Assembly (NCBI RefSeq): GCF_027111295.1
Contig: NZ_CP114287.1
Span: 930,001 to 994,000, forward strand
Direction of reading: 5' to 3'
DNA from: Flavobacterium gelatinilyticum
GTDB taxonomy: Bacteria > Bacteroidota > Bacteroidia > Flavobacteriales > Flavobacteriaceae
Length of the DNA stretch: 64,000 nucleotides
Of this stretch, positions 52,808-62,620 are shown piece by piece. The translations under genes were made by a program, and so were the position numbers. Below the pieces are notes generated by a model that saw only the letters and a program-made list of their open reading frames with translations, made no database searches and was not told the origin of the DNA. Within the stretch, counting starts at the first letter, position 1; the number at the start of each line of letters is the position of its first letter.

Positions 52808-55114
52808 CTACGGTTTACTGGACATTTCCAAAACTAATTCGCCTCCGTTTGTAATATTCTGATGCGAAAGTGTGAAATCTTTTACTGCGGTATTATTGTA
52901 TTTTATGTCTTTTATATAGACATTTTCATCGTTGTTATTCATGGCTTTAATAGCAAAGCTTTTTCCTGAATAATATTTCGGGTTTAACTGAATTTCAATT
53001 TTACTAAATATTGGGCTTCCTATCTGATAAACGGCTTCTTTATCTGTACCGCCATTCATCTGAAACAGTCCTAACTTCAGCAGTACATTCAAACTTCCCA
53101 TTAATCCCTGATCTTCATCGCCGTTGTAGCCCGTTGTCGGAGACAAGCCGCTAAAGGTTTCTTTTACGACATTTCGTGTCCAATATTGAGTCAAATCCGG
53201 TCTTTGCAGCAATGTAAATATATTCGAGGTCTGCATTGATGGCTGGTTGCCAAAGTTTACCGGAATTCTGCTGAATTCAGGATGCAATTCGGCATCATGT
53301 GAGGTACCGGATGTATATTTTAGTTTCCTGGCGGTTTCGAACTGCGAGTTTAGTTGGGTTACGGCTTTTTCTTTTCCTCCCATTAAATTGGCCAGACCAT
53401 CAAGATCATGCGGTACAAACCATGTAGATTGTGCACCGTTTGATTCTATAAATCCGTTTTCATATTGATAGGGATCGTAATTTTCACGCCATTTTCCGTT
53501 CACGTTTTTCGGGCGCATCCATCCAACGGACTGATCGAATACATTTTTATAGTTTTCAGATCTCTTCATGAAATACTTGTAATCGTCTTCATGATTTAGT
53601 TTTTTAGCAAGCTGCGCCAAAGTCCAGTCCTGATAGGCATATTCGAGAGTCTGGCTCGCCCCGTCTTCATGGCTTCCGAAATTTCCCTCAGGAAGCGGAT
53701 ACGGTACATATCCTTTTTCGAGATAATATTTTAGTCCGCCGCCAATATCGGTTTTATGTTCGTATCCGGCTTTTCCCATAAGGCCGCCGAGCATATGGTT
53801 TTTTTTGAGTGCGATGTAAATAGATTCTAAATCATCTTTTATAATTCCTTTTTGAATAGCGCTGACAATAAACGGCGTAGTTGAAGCGCCTGTCATTACA
53901 TAGGTATCATTTCCTCCTGAAGGACCGCGCGGAATAATGCCTCCGTCTTTGTAATACTGCATTAATGAGTGTACAAATTCTTCCATGATTTCAGGATAAA
54001 CGAGTCCCCAGAGGTTGTTTATTGTCCATTGTGCACCCCAAAAAGCATCTGAATTATAGTGGTTGAATTTGGGCTTTCCATCTGCATTAAGAGGCAAATG
54101 TCCTATCCTGAATTTTTCTCCAGTATTATCAGGATAGGCTCCATTTGCATCACTAATCATTTTTCTCCCCTGAAGGGCGTGCCAAAGATCGGTGTAAAAT
54201 CGTCTTTGATCGGTTTCTGTACCACCTTGAATTTTAATTCTTCCCAGTAAATTGTTCCATTCGTCTGCGGAATCTGAAACTGTTTTATTAAAGTTCCAGT
54301 GTGGTAATTCGGTTTCTATATTGGTATTGGCATTCTCAATTGAGGTGTAGGAAATTCCTACTTTCATCAGTATTTTTTCGGTTGTTTTTCCAAAATGAAC
54401 CAGATAGTTTCCAGTTGCCGGATCCCGGTCTATCGAAGTAACAGGTTCGTTGGTTTTGATTTTAAAAAATACGGTTAAGGGTTTCGGACGTCTAAAATTG
54501 GTGCTTAAGACCAATGATCCTGACAGTTCGTAATCGTTGTGTTTTTCTAATGTGCCGTTTGTGTTTTCGCAGGGTCCCAGAATCGTGTTCAGATTAAAAA
54601 GGATTGCTTTTTGTGCCTGAACAGGAAAGGTGTATTTATGAAAACCTACTCGTTTTGTACTGGTTAATTCGGCTGTAATTTGGTATTTGTCTAGTTTTAG
54701 ATAATGGTATCCGGGTTTTATTTTTTCGGTTTGATGGCTGAATTTGGAATAGAAGTTTTTAAATAGGGTCTGTTTATTTTCCTCTGAAATAGTAACGGGC
54801 ATCACAGATACACCGGATAACTGCCATTCGTGAATATGACTGAATCCTTTTACGGTATCGGTAGTGTATTTATAGCCGCCTCCCCAGTCACCATTGATTT
54901 CGGTGTCGGGATTTAAATTTACCATTCCAAAAGGACGGCTTGCCGAAGAAAAGAAAAACCATCTGGAATTTTCTGTATCGAGCTGTGGATATACCAAATC
55001 TGATAGCTGCCTCTTTTTTACGGAAACATTTTTTTCGGCATTACATGACACTAAAAAAATAAGAATTAAACTTATTCCGATGTGTCCAATTTTATATTTT
55101 TTAGTTTTTTTCAT
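52808..55114 (-). CDS. GH92 family alpha-mannosidase (second), divergent
   Basis: 768 residues. Lipoprotein signal ILIFLVSC with Cys24. Opening SRWFFFSSASRPFGMVNLNPDTEINGDWGGGYKY; the acid loop is IIPRGPSGGNDTYVMTG and the base region is GYNGDEDQGLMGSLNVLLKLGLFQMNGG. More divergent from classical GH92 than its neighbour; such divergent forms include enzymes on unusual mannosides. Anchored in the outer or inner membrane. 60 bp separate it from the other GH92 gene. A terminator hairpin lies upstream of it, after susD. Confidence 0.9.
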   Translation of the reverse strand: MKKTKKYKIGHIGISLILIFLVSCNAEKNVSVKKRQLSDLVYPQLDTENSRWFFFSSASRPFGMVNLNPDTEINGDWGGGYKYTTDTVKGFSHIHEWQLSGVSVMPVTISEENKQTLFKNFYSKFSHQTEKIKPGYHYLKLDKYQITAELTSTKRVGFHKYTFPVQAQKAILFNLNTILGPCENTNGTLEKHNDYELSGSLVLSTNFRRPKPLTVFFKIKTNEPVTSIDRDPATGNYLVHFGKTTEKILMKVGISYTSIENANTNIETELPHWNFNKTVSDSADEWNNLLGRIKIQGGTETDQRRFYTDLWHALQGRKMISDANGAYPDNTGEKFRIGHLPLNADGKPKFNHYNSDAFWGAQWTINNLWGLVYPEIMEEFVHSLMQYYKDGGIIPRGPSGGNDTYVMTGASTTPFIVSAIQKGIIKDDLESIYIALKKNHMLGGLMGKAGYEHKTDIGGGLKYYLEKGYVPYPLPEGNFGSHEDGASQTLEYAYQDWTLAQLAKKLNHEDDYKYFMKRSENYKNVFDQSVGWMRPKNVNGKWRENYDPYQYENGFIESNGAQSTWFVPHDLDGLANLMGGKEKAVTQLNSQFETARKLKYTSGTSHDAELHPEFSRIPVNFGNQPSMQTSNIFTLLQRPDLTQYWTRNVVKETFSGLSPTTGYNGDEDQGLMGSLNVLLKLGLFQMNGGTDKEAVYQIGSPIFSKIEIQLNPKYYSGKSFAIKAMNNNDENVYIKDIKYNNTAVKDFTLSHQNITNGGELVLEMSSKP

Positions 55115-55315
55115 CTATGTTTTTAAATTCCAAGTCTAAGAGTAAATTCCAATATTTTAAATTGCTTCGCCTGTTTGCTGCCACATGGTGTCCAAATTCC
55201 AATCTTTGCCTATATAATCGTGTGATTTCTCCCTTACGGTCGAAATGACAAAACAATGTCTGGATAAAAATGTCAAATTTTTGAAATCACAAATTCCAAA
55301 AAATCCAAAATTTAA

Positions 55316-55351
55316 AAAAAGGAGAAGAACTTTTACTCTCCTCTCCTTTTT
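55316..55351 (-). terminator. terminator or attenuator between susD and the GH92 genes
   Basis: AAAAAGGAGA pairs with TCTCCTTTTT (10 bp, 16-nt loop); on the minus strand a run of 7 T follows. It would reduce transcription of the downstream enzymes relative to susCD. Confidence 0.7.
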
Positions 55352-55382
55352 ACAATTAAAATCTGCGTACTAATTCTTTTAG

Positions 55383-56996
55383 TTAATAACCATCGGTTTG
55401 TGTTAAAGCCGGGTTTAAGACCATCGCGTTTGTTGGTATTGGGAAAACGCGGCGGTAAGTATCGGTATTGGTTTTGAATCCCCATGAACCTTCGAATTTT
55501 CCAAAACGGATCATGTCGTTTCTGTGCCATGCTTCCTGCGCGAACTCGCGGCATCTTTCGGCATAAAGGTCTTCTAAGGTTACACCACTTAATGCTGCTG
55601 ATGTAGTACGGTTAGAACGAACCATATTTACTAAAGCATCCGAGCTTTGTCCAAGAGTCACACTTCCGCCTCTAAGGATAGCTTCTGCTTTCATTAAAAG
55701 GATATCGGAATAGCGCAAAAACGGAACGTCATTGTTTTGGTTACGGTTTGTTGATGTGTTGTCCGGATAGAACTTAATGTTTCTGTACCCCATGTTCCAT
55801 GCAATTTCATCATTCCCGCAGTCAAATAAAGCTTCACTCTGACGCAGCACAATATCCGGTGTTAAGTTAACCTGATAGGTAAAAGCGGCGCTTCCATCAG
55901 ATCCGGTATAAAACTGATCGTATCCTTTTTTGGTAGTCGTTACCATAACCGGTGTAACACCGTCATTCATAAATTGCAATCCTGTTAACCATTGTTTGTT
56001 ACGAATATCATTAGGATCATTAAAATAGGCATAGAATTCAGGCAGGGTACTTCTTGGTGCACTTGGTGTGTACGGAAGTCCGAATTTTGCTCTTTCTGAA
56101 CGCGGCACATCATAACGGGCATGATACATTTGTCCGTTAAAGCCCACTGTTACTGCTGCAGGATCATAAGGAACGGCGAAAATAAACTCTTTCATCTGCG
56201 GTCCGTTGTTTGGGTAGAACATCTGCAGATAAGTTGCTCTCGGTTCGATATTGTACAATCCTGAATTGATTACCTGATCGCAGGCTGCAATACATTCGTT
56301 AAAACGTGATGTTCCTGTATATACCTCTGCATTTAAATATAATTTAGCCAAAAGCGCATTGGCTGTTTGTTTATTTGGTCGTCCGTACGTTGATATTCCC
56401 GATGCCGGATTCAGGTTTGGAACAGATTTTTTTAATTCACTTTCGATGAAATTAAAAACTTCTTTTCTGCTGGTTTTGGCATGAGCGGTAAAATCTCCGT
56501 AAAGTGTATCCAATGGCACATCGCCGTAGCTGTCCATCAGCATAAAATACGAAATGGCCCTCATGGTTTTTAACTCAGCAATAAGCGTTGATTTGTCGGC
56601 TCCTTCCGGCATAGTCTGGTTTAGAATGAACATTGCCTGATTGCTGGTTCCGATAACTTTAGATGACCAGTCCCAAAGACTTCCTACGATTCCGTTGTCC
56701 GGCGTCCAGTCGTGATAATGCATCGAGATATAGTTTCGGTTATCGAACCAGTTTCCTCCTCTTGCCGGTAAAATAGCCTCGTCTGTAGATAAGGACTGCG
56801 ACCACCACCAGGCAAATGAATACTCACCGCGGAATGCAGCGTAAACAGGTCCGGTTGTCTGAATATATTGTGTTGAATTTTGAGGAAATACTTCCGGGGT
56901 CAGCTGTGTTGTAATTGGCACATCAAGATCCTCGCAAGACCATAATAAACCAGCCATAAGAACTGGCAGACCTAAATATTTGAATATCTTTTTCAT
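55383..56996 (-). CDS. SusD/RagB-like glycan-binding lipoprotein
   Basis: 537 residues. Lipoprotein signal with Cys21 (AGLLWSCEDLDVP). TPR-type helices with the family segments TMRAISYFMLMDSYGDVPLDTLYG near 165-190, SGISTYGRPNKQTANALLAKLYLNAEVYTG near 215-245 and the C-terminal FLRYSDILLMKAEAILRGG and ECREFAQEAWHRNDMIRFG-type end. Captures glycans at the cell surface and works with the SusC channel. It is 19 bp downstream of susC. Confidence 0.95.
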   Translation of the reverse strand: MKKIFKYLGLPVLMAGLLWSCEDLDVPITTQLTPEVFPQNSTQYIQTTGPVYAAFRGEYSFAWWWSQSLSTDEAILPARGGNWFDNRNYISMHYHDWTPDNGIVGSLWDWSSKVIGTSNQAMFILNQTMPEGADKSTLIAELKTMRAISYFMLMDSYGDVPLDTLYGDFTAHAKTSRKEVFNFIESELKKSVPNLNPASGISTYGRPNKQTANALLAKLYLNAEVYTGTSRFNECIAACDQVINSGLYNIEPRATYLQMFYPNNGPQMKEFIFAVPYDPAAVTVGFNGQMYHARYDVPRSERAKFGLPYTPSAPRSTLPEFYAYFNDPNDIRNKQWLTGLQFMNDGVTPVMVTTTKKGYDQFYTGSDGSAAFTYQVNLTPDIVLRQSEALFDCGNDEIAWNMGYRNIKFYPDNTSTNRNQNNDVPFLRYSDILLMKAEAILRGGSVTLGQSSDALVNMVRSNRTTSAALSGVTLEDLYAERCREFAQEAWHRNDMIRFGKFEGSWGFKTNTDTYRRVFPIPTNAMVLNPALTQTDGY

Positions 56997-57015
56997 AATT
57001 TTTACGATTTAATTT

Positions 57016-60000
57016 TTAGAAGATCACATTTAAACCAAACAAAAATGTTCTGGTTTTTGGATAGAAGTTGTTCGAATCTACACCCGGAGCTGTTCCCCCT
57101 TGTTCGACTTCCGGATCAATTCCTGAGTATTTGGTAATAACGAACAGATTATTTATAGTCTCATAAATACGTATGTTTTGAATAAATCTGCCCACTTTTC
57201 CAAAATTGTACCCTAGGGTCATGTTGTCTAATCGCAGGTAACTGCCGTCTTCTATAAAACGTGACGAATATTTGTAAGCATTAAGGTCATTTGGTGATTC
57301 GTTTCCGGCATCTACCAGAATATTATTGGTCATTGCGGTACTCGGTCTGAATAAATCAGCACGTGTTGCATTGAAAATTTTGTTGCCAAATACTCCTCTG
57401 AAGAAAATATTCAAATCAAATTTTTTGTACTGAAAAGTGTTGCCCCATCCTAATAATAGTTTTGGCTGCGCACTTCCTGCATAATGGTAATCTACTCCAA
57501 TTAATGGTGTAGTAGTCAGTTCGCCGTTTTTATCGTAATATTGTGAAACACCGTCGGCATTTTTTCCTGCGTATTTTAGTGTAAAGAATTGTCCAAGCGG
57601 TTTTCCTTCTTTAAAAATCTGAAGCGTGCTTCCTGTTTGTCCGCCTCCGTCAGGCTGTACTCTTCGGATAGAATCGCCGCCAATAAAGAACGGATTTGTC
57701 AATTTCACGATTTTATTTTTATTACTTGCTAAATTCAGGTTGGTAGACCAGCTGAAATCTGCTGTTTTAACCGGAGTAGCACTTAAAGTTACCTCGATAC
57801 CTTTGTTCGACATGATACCGCCGTTTGCCACAATTGTACCTACCGGAACCAGTACAGGATTTACGGCATAGTTAAAAATCATATCGGTTGTTTTCTTGTC
57901 GTATACATCAACAGAACCTGAGATTCTTCCTTTTAGGAAAGCGAAATCAACACCAATGTTTGTTGTAGCAGTTTTTTCCCATTTCAAATCCGGATTTGCT
58001 GCCTGATTTGGACCGTATGCTCCCATTTGCTGTCCGTTGTAATAAAAAGTTCCCAAACTTCCAGAAATAAACTGTGCTGTGTAAGCATTAAATCCTGAAG
58101 AGTTTCCTGTTACCCCGTAACTTCCACGGAATTTTAAATCGCTGAACAAGTTTTGGTTCTGCATAAAACTTTCTTTATCAACTCTCCATGCAGCTCCTAC
58201 AGATGGGAAATATCCCCAGCGGTTGTTTGCACCAAACATCGATCCTCCATCTTTTCTAATTGTTCCCTGCAACAGGTATTTGTCTTTGTAGTTGTAATTA
58301 AAACGGGCAAATTCTGCAATTAAACGCGTTTTTTGATACGCTTTACTGTCTCCAAAATTTACTACATAACCGTTAACTGATGTGTAGTTGCTTAATGCCA
58401 GGTTATTATATCCTACATTGTTTACAGGAAAGTTGGTTGTAGTTGCCTGAAAACCGTCTCCTAACGTATTTTCCTGCCATGAGTAACCCAAAACGGCTTT
58501 TATTTTATGACTGCCTAATGATTTGTCCCATGTTAAGAAACTTTCGATAATGTTGTTTGTATTTTCATACGAATTACGCAATGCTGAACCATTTACCCCA
58601 AAGTTAACCAGTGTTTTAGTCAAAGGCGGATCTGGATTGTTGTAAAAATTGGCACTGTTGTACTGAGAATAATAGCTGTCATAGAATTCTCCGTGAGAAG
58701 TGGTCAATTTTTGATGCGCAAGGTTCAAATTGTATGTGAATCCAAAAGGAAGTTTAATTTCTGTTGTAAAATTCCCTACCAGGTTATTGGTTTTGGTTTC
58801 ATCTGTTCCGTGTTCGATTAATGCCACAGGGTTAAAATAACCCGGACTTACAAAGTTTTCGTAAAAACTTCCGTCAGGATTTTTAACCGGAGAAACCGGA
58901 AGATAACTTACTGCCTGTAAAAGAGCTGTGTTTCTCTGCGGTACATTTACATATTCTGTAGTAGAATTGGTAACGTTTAAACCGAATTTTACTTTATCTT
59001 CAAAAGCATATTGTTCTACAGATAAACGAGCAATAACACGAGAGAAATCACTTTTCAGCATTACCCCTTCTTTTTGCAGAGACGTTAAACTTGCTGTATA
59101 ATTTCCATGCTGTCCGCCTCCGCTCATCGAGATATTGTGGCTGCTCGAAACGGCACGTTTAGGTCTTAAAATTGCCTTCTGCCAGTCAGTATTGGCTCCT
59201 TTATCATTTTCAGGCGTAAAGTTTAAATTGTTTCTTGTTGTAAAGTCTCTCAGCTGATCAGCATTCATCATATTAAGCTGATTTGAAACTTCTTCAAAAC
59301 CATAATAGCCGTTGTATACAATCTGAGTTCTGTCTTTGCTTCCTTTTTTGGTTGTTACCATAATAACCCCGTTTGCAGCACGGTTACCATAAATAGCGGT
59401 TGCAGCGGCATCTTTTAATACATCGATAGTTGCAATATCATCCGGCGGAATAATCGAAATATCTACTCCCGGAACACCGTCGACTACATAAAATGGTCCT
59501 TGTGAACTATTTAAAGTTGATGCACCACGCAATACAACCGAAGCTGTTTTTGTAGGGTCGCCGCTCGATGAAATATTTAATCCCGAAACTTTACCCTGCA
59601 AAAGCTGTCCTACATCGCTGATGGCTCCTTTATTTAATTCTTCGGCTTTTACAGATGTAACAGAAGTGGTCAGGTTTTTACGAGATCCTTTTCCGTAACC
59701 TACTACAACTACCTGCTCAAGGTTCATAGTATTAGGCTGTAATTTAACTGAGTAATTCGTTTTGGTTCCGTCCAGCTTTAAATTTAAATCTTCAAATCCA
59801 ATAAATGAAATTACCAATGTCGCATTTTTGTTTGAAACTGACATTCTAAATTTTCCATCAAAATCGGTTACAATAGTATTGGCTGTACCCTTTTCAAGCA
59901 CATTTGCTGCTGGTAACGGGATTCCTTTCTCATCTAGAACAACACCGGACACTTCTGTTTTTTGTGCCCAGGTATTAATGGAGAAGCCAAGAAAAAAGGC

Positions 60001-60027
60001 TAATAATAAAAGTTTAAGTTTTTCCAT
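57016..60027 (-). CDS. SusC/RagA-like TonB-dependent outer membrane transporter
   Basis: 1003 residues. Signal 1-21 (TWAQ), CarboxypepD_reg-like domain (about 25-100, EVSGVVLDEKGIPLPAANVLEKGT), plug with VVVVGYGKGSRKNLTTSV near 107, QLLQGKVSGLNIS near 142 and TIDVLKDAAATAIYGNRAANGVIMVTTKKG near 200-230; beta-barrel ending RTFLFGLNVIF. Imports the partly digested glycan across the outer membrane with the SusD lipoprotein. Its gene is preceded by the shared 33-bp regulatory site. Confidence 0.97.
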   Translation of the reverse strand: MEKLKLLLLAFFLGFSINTWAQKTEVSGVVLDEKGIPLPAANVLEKGTANTIVTDFDGKFRMSVSNKNATLVISFIGFEDLNLKLDGTKTNYSVKLQPNTMNLEQVVVVGYGKGSRKNLTTSVTSVKAEELNKGAISDVGQLLQGKVSGLNISSSGDPTKTASVVLRGASTLNSSQGPFYVVDGVPGVDISIIPPDDIATIDVLKDAAATAIYGNRAANGVIMVTTKKGSKDRTQIVYNGYYGFEEVSNQLNMMNADQLRDFTTRNNLNFTPENDKGANTDWQKAILRPKRAVSSSHNISMSGGGQHGNYTASLTSLQKEGVMLKSDFSRVIARLSVEQYAFEDKVKFGLNVTNSTTEYVNVPQRNTALLQAVSYLPVSPVKNPDGSFYENFVSPGYFNPVALIEHGTDETKTNNLVGNFTTEIKLPFGFTYNLNLAHQKLTTSHGEFYDSYYSQYNSANFYNNPDPPLTKTLVNFGVNGSALRNSYENTNNIIESFLTWDKSLGSHKIKAVLGYSWQENTLGDGFQATTTNFPVNNVGYNNLALSNYTSVNGYVVNFGDSKAYQKTRLIAEFARFNYNYKDKYLLQGTIRKDGGSMFGANNRWGYFPSVGAAWRVDKESFMQNQNLFSDLKFRGSYGVTGNSSGFNAYTAQFISGSLGTFYYNGQQMGAYGPNQAANPDLKWEKTATTNIGVDFAFLKGRISGSVDVYDKKTTDMIFNYAVNPVLVPVGTIVANGGIMSNKGIEVTLSATPVKTADFSWSTNLNLASNKNKIVKLTNPFFIGGDSIRRVQPDGGGQTGSTLQIFKEGKPLGQFFTLKYAGKNADGVSQYYDKNGELTTTPLIGVDYHYAGSAQPKLLLGWGNTFQYKKFDLNIFFRGVFGNKIFNATRADLFRPSTAMTNNILVDAGNESPNDLNAYKYSSRFIEDGSYLRLDNMTLGYNFGKVGRFIQNIRIYETINNLFVITKYSGIDPEVEQGGTAPGVDSNNFYPKTRTFLFGLNVIF

Positions 60028-60060
60028 CTTTTTTTTGGTTAATTGGTTAAATAGTACTGA

Positions 60061-60068
60061 CGAAATTA
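60061..60068 (-). promoter_or_regulatory. -7 element of susC
   Basis: TAATTTCG on the minus strand, one base from TAnnTTTG, placed 22 bp from the proximal end of the 33-bp site just as at the MIOX gene. There is no TTG -33 element at the equivalent position (CAG), consistent with activator dependence. Confidence 0.6.
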
Positions 60069-60085
60069 GTAGTAAAGCTATGCGG

Positions 60086-60118
60086 CTGAATGGACATGTT
60101 ATTCATAAACATGGATAA
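60086..60118 (-). promoter_or_regulatory. HTCS operator candidate, susC copy
   Basis: Minus-strand reading starts TTATCCATGTTTATGA and ends TCCATTCAG; the half-sites (60111-60115 and 60090-60094) are 21 bp apart. Lies 63 bp before the susC start. Confidence 0.65.
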
Positions 60119-60302
60119 ATCCTTTAAAGCCAGTAAAGACGGGGGCTCGTAAATTTGCTTTTATAAAATTATATAATCCAAAACTTATTAATTAAATCGA
60201 TTTCGTAATTCGTTTGTGTGCTTCGTGATGATTTTTGAATGCTGCTGCATAAATAATCCCTGATTTTTTTATTCATATACGTAATAAAGACCTGCTTGGT
60301 AT

Positions 60303-62474
60303 TTATTTTTTTAATTGAGACCATTTAATTTCCCAATTTTTGATTGTTTCTCTTTCTTTTGTTTCATCAAACGGCGTATTTTCAACTATCGATTTTTTAT
60401 AGGCTTCAAGAAACATTTTCCATCTAGGCCAGTAAAAACCTTTGTACATGCCGCGCCACGATCTGGAAGCGTAATCATTTAAATGTCCTGCTCCGCCCCA
60501 AAGTGTAATTAAGGTTTTGGCATTTTTTACATACAATTTAGATTCGGCAGAAGAAGTTCCGTAATCTGATGCTGTTTTTACCCAATTGTCCAGACTGTTC
60601 AATGGCTGGCCGATCATGATATTGTCTATATCCAAAGCCTGTTTTTCTATTTGTTTAAACAGCTTGTCACCCTTTTCAATATCTTTCTCATTGTATGCTT
60701 TTATACATTCTATTAATTCTTCGTCGATACAAAGTGAGTAATAATGTCTTGCCGCATCAATTACATCATACTGAATGAGATTCTTTTTATCGTAATTTTT
60801 GGCTTCTTTACTTAAAATATCCAAAGCTTGTTTCAGTTTTTCCTTGTCACCGGGATTTCCTTTAAACTCGGTTATTTCGGCTGTAGGTCTTTTAAAAAAC
60901 AAATAAGCTCCTGCCCTGTCTTTCCACCAGCGGGTTTCCCAGTATTTGGTACTGTAAACGGATTCCAGTAAAAGCTGCCATGCCTGAGAAACAGATTCTG
61001 AAGTTTTTCCGTATCTCGCATTCAGGTAGTTCTTCATCCAGTCTTCCAGCGGTTGTTCGCCATGACTCCACGGAAGGTCATAAATAAATTCATATACGAT
61101 TGAATTGTTGTTCAATCCTTCGGGCATGGCACCATATCCCACTAAATTGCCTTTGTGCGGATGTTTCAATAAACTGGTCAATTCATTTTTATAAAAACTA
61201 AGATCTCCATAAACCGGATTTGATCCTCCATAATTATGTACATAACCGTATGTCCATTGTTTACCGTAAAAAGCTTCCTGATTTTCCCATACTTTATAAC
61301 GGTCATTAGCGTAATCCTGAACCATAAGACGGTCATTTGGCACTTTACTTAAAAAAGCACTCGTTGCTTCTTTGGTCCAAAATTCTTTATCATCGCCAAA
61401 AAGCCATCCCTGCATTACCCAGACTGCATTTGGAGAAGCTTCGTGTATGGTTTCGAAAATGGCGCTTCCATAATTAGCGAGTTCTTCATATTTGTTTTCT
61501 TCCGAAACCGGAGGTCTGATTTCGTTGAAAGAATCGGCTAAGTAAAAACCGGATTCTCCGTACATCTGCGTATAAATTTCGATAAAACGACGGCCTAATT
61601 TTTTGAAAAGAGGATCTTTTGAATCCAGTAAAAATGTACTGGCAAATCCGCCGCCCGACCAGGATTTTAGTTCGCTAATTTTGGCTTCGGGATGTTTTTC
61701 TGCAAAAGCTTTCGGTACATAACCGCTGAATGCCGGAACAACAGGATGTATGCCTAATGAGTGCATTCTTTGCAATATTTTTTTCTGAAGTTCTTCTTTT
61801 TTACTAATAAATGCCTGTGGCAAAGGTCCTTCGAGTGTATTGATATTTCCCATGCGCTGCCAAGGCAAAAAAGCCGGACCTGCAAAATGTTCCTGCAGCT
61901 GTAAATCAGTTAAGCCGTATTCTTTCCATAATTGCTGCCATACGGCTTCCTGACCTTCCATTGCAGTAGGCAGGTTGATTCCGTGCAGCGCCATCCAGTC
62001 AATTTCCTGTTCCCAGCGTTTCCAGTCCCACCAGGGCGTTGTGTAGCCAAATGTGCAGGCATTGAGATATTCTCTATACTTAAAAGGTGTGGTTCCTTTT
62101 TTAGAATAGTGAGGCCATGTTTTAGGGAGATTGATCCTGTTTCCTTCCCAGCTGACTAAAACAGCGCCAATGTCTCTTAAAAAATTATAGGCTGCATAAC
62201 AAATCGCTGTATTTGTTGCTCCTTTGATTTTTACTTTATCAGCAGTAGTTTCAATTTCAAACCAATCAGCATCTTTTCGGTTTTGATCTTCGATAAGACT
62301 TAACTCAAACTCACTGGCACGACTGCCAATAAGTCTTTCCAGTACTGCCTGGGCACTTTTTGTTTTTTCGCTGTTTCCGTATATATCGGGAGTAAAAAGC
62401 AAAAGGAGTACAAAAAAAAGAATGCTCTTTTTTAAAGAAGTACAGTTTTTAATTTTAGGGTAATCTCTTTTCAT
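60303..62474 (-). CDS. alpha-N-acetylglucosaminidase, GH89
   Basis: 723 residues from the ATG at 62474; 731 if the upstream ATG at 62498 is used. Signal segment KSILFFVLLLLFTPDIYG near residues 15-33. NAGLU-like features: EIDWMALHGINLPTAMEGQEAVWQ near 155-180, FLPWQRMGNI near 215, ADSFNEIRPP near 310 (catalytic Glu), MQGWLF near 345, and YEFIYDLPWSHG near 460 (probable nucleophile Glu). Removes terminal alpha-linked GlcNAc from glycans such as heparan-like chains or mucin caps. Periplasmic. First gene on the minus strand of the locus, with the shared operator-like site and a leader hairpin upstream. Confidence 0.94.
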   Translation of the reverse strand: MKRDYPKIKNCTSLKKSILFFVLLLLFTPDIYGNSEKTKSAQAVLERLIGSRASEFELSLIEDQNRKDADWFEIETTADKVKIKGATNTAICYAAYNFLRDIGAVLVSWEGNRINLPKTWPHYSKKGTTPFKYREYLNACTFGYTTPWWDWKRWEQEIDWMALHGINLPTAMEGQEAVWQQLWKEYGLTDLQLQEHFAGPAFLPWQRMGNINTLEGPLPQAFISKKEELQKKILQRMHSLGIHPVVPAFSGYVPKAFAEKHPEAKISELKSWSGGGFASTFLLDSKDPLFKKLGRRFIEIYTQMYGESGFYLADSFNEIRPPVSEENKYEELANYGSAIFETIHEASPNAVWVMQGWLFGDDKEFWTKEATSAFLSKVPNDRLMVQDYANDRYKVWENQEAFYGKQWTYGYVHNYGGSNPVYGDLSFYKNELTSLLKHPHKGNLVGYGAMPEGLNNNSIVYEFIYDLPWSHGEQPLEDWMKNYLNARYGKTSESVSQAWQLLLESVYSTKYWETRWWKDRAGAYLFFKRPTAEITEFKGNPGDKEKLKQALDILSKEAKNYDKKNLIQYDVIDAARHYYSLCIDEELIECIKAYNEKDIEKGDKLFKQIEKQALDIDNIMIGQPLNSLDNWVKTASDYGTSSAESKLYVKNAKTLITLWGGAGHLNDYASRSWRGMYKGFYWPRWKMFLEAYKKSIVENTPFDETKERETIKNWEIKWSQLKK

Positions 62475-62521
62475 ATAATCGCATTTATAAATTATCAATA
62501 TTCATTCGACTGAGGCAGATA

Positions 62522-62554
62522 AAAAAGTAGGGAGATTAGCTCTTTAATCTCCCT
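62522..62554 (-). terminator. terminator-like hairpin in the GH89 leader (candidate attenuator)
   Basis: Perfect 10-bp stem AGGGAGATTA / TAATCTCCCT with a 6-nt loop; on the minus strand the stem is followed by ACTTTTTTATC. It lies between the predicted GH89 promoter (62621-62628) and the start codon, so it should stop most transcripts before the gene unless it is bypassed. On the plus strand no T-run follows. Confidence 0.7.
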
Positions 62555-62620
62555 GTCTAACAAACCAAACAAAAAATCTAACAAATATTTAAGTGAAACA
62601 TTTACTGACTTAACTGAAAA

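Noticed and set aside
55333..55554. Minus-strand frame overlapping the susD end in another frame
   Set aside because: Basic, low-quality translation; the SusD frame is continuous and conserved there.
50477..62474. A heparan sulfate degradation locus
   Set aside because: No heparin lyase, GH88 or sulfatase was found, and GH92 mannosidases and inositol oxygenase do not fit heparan sulfate.
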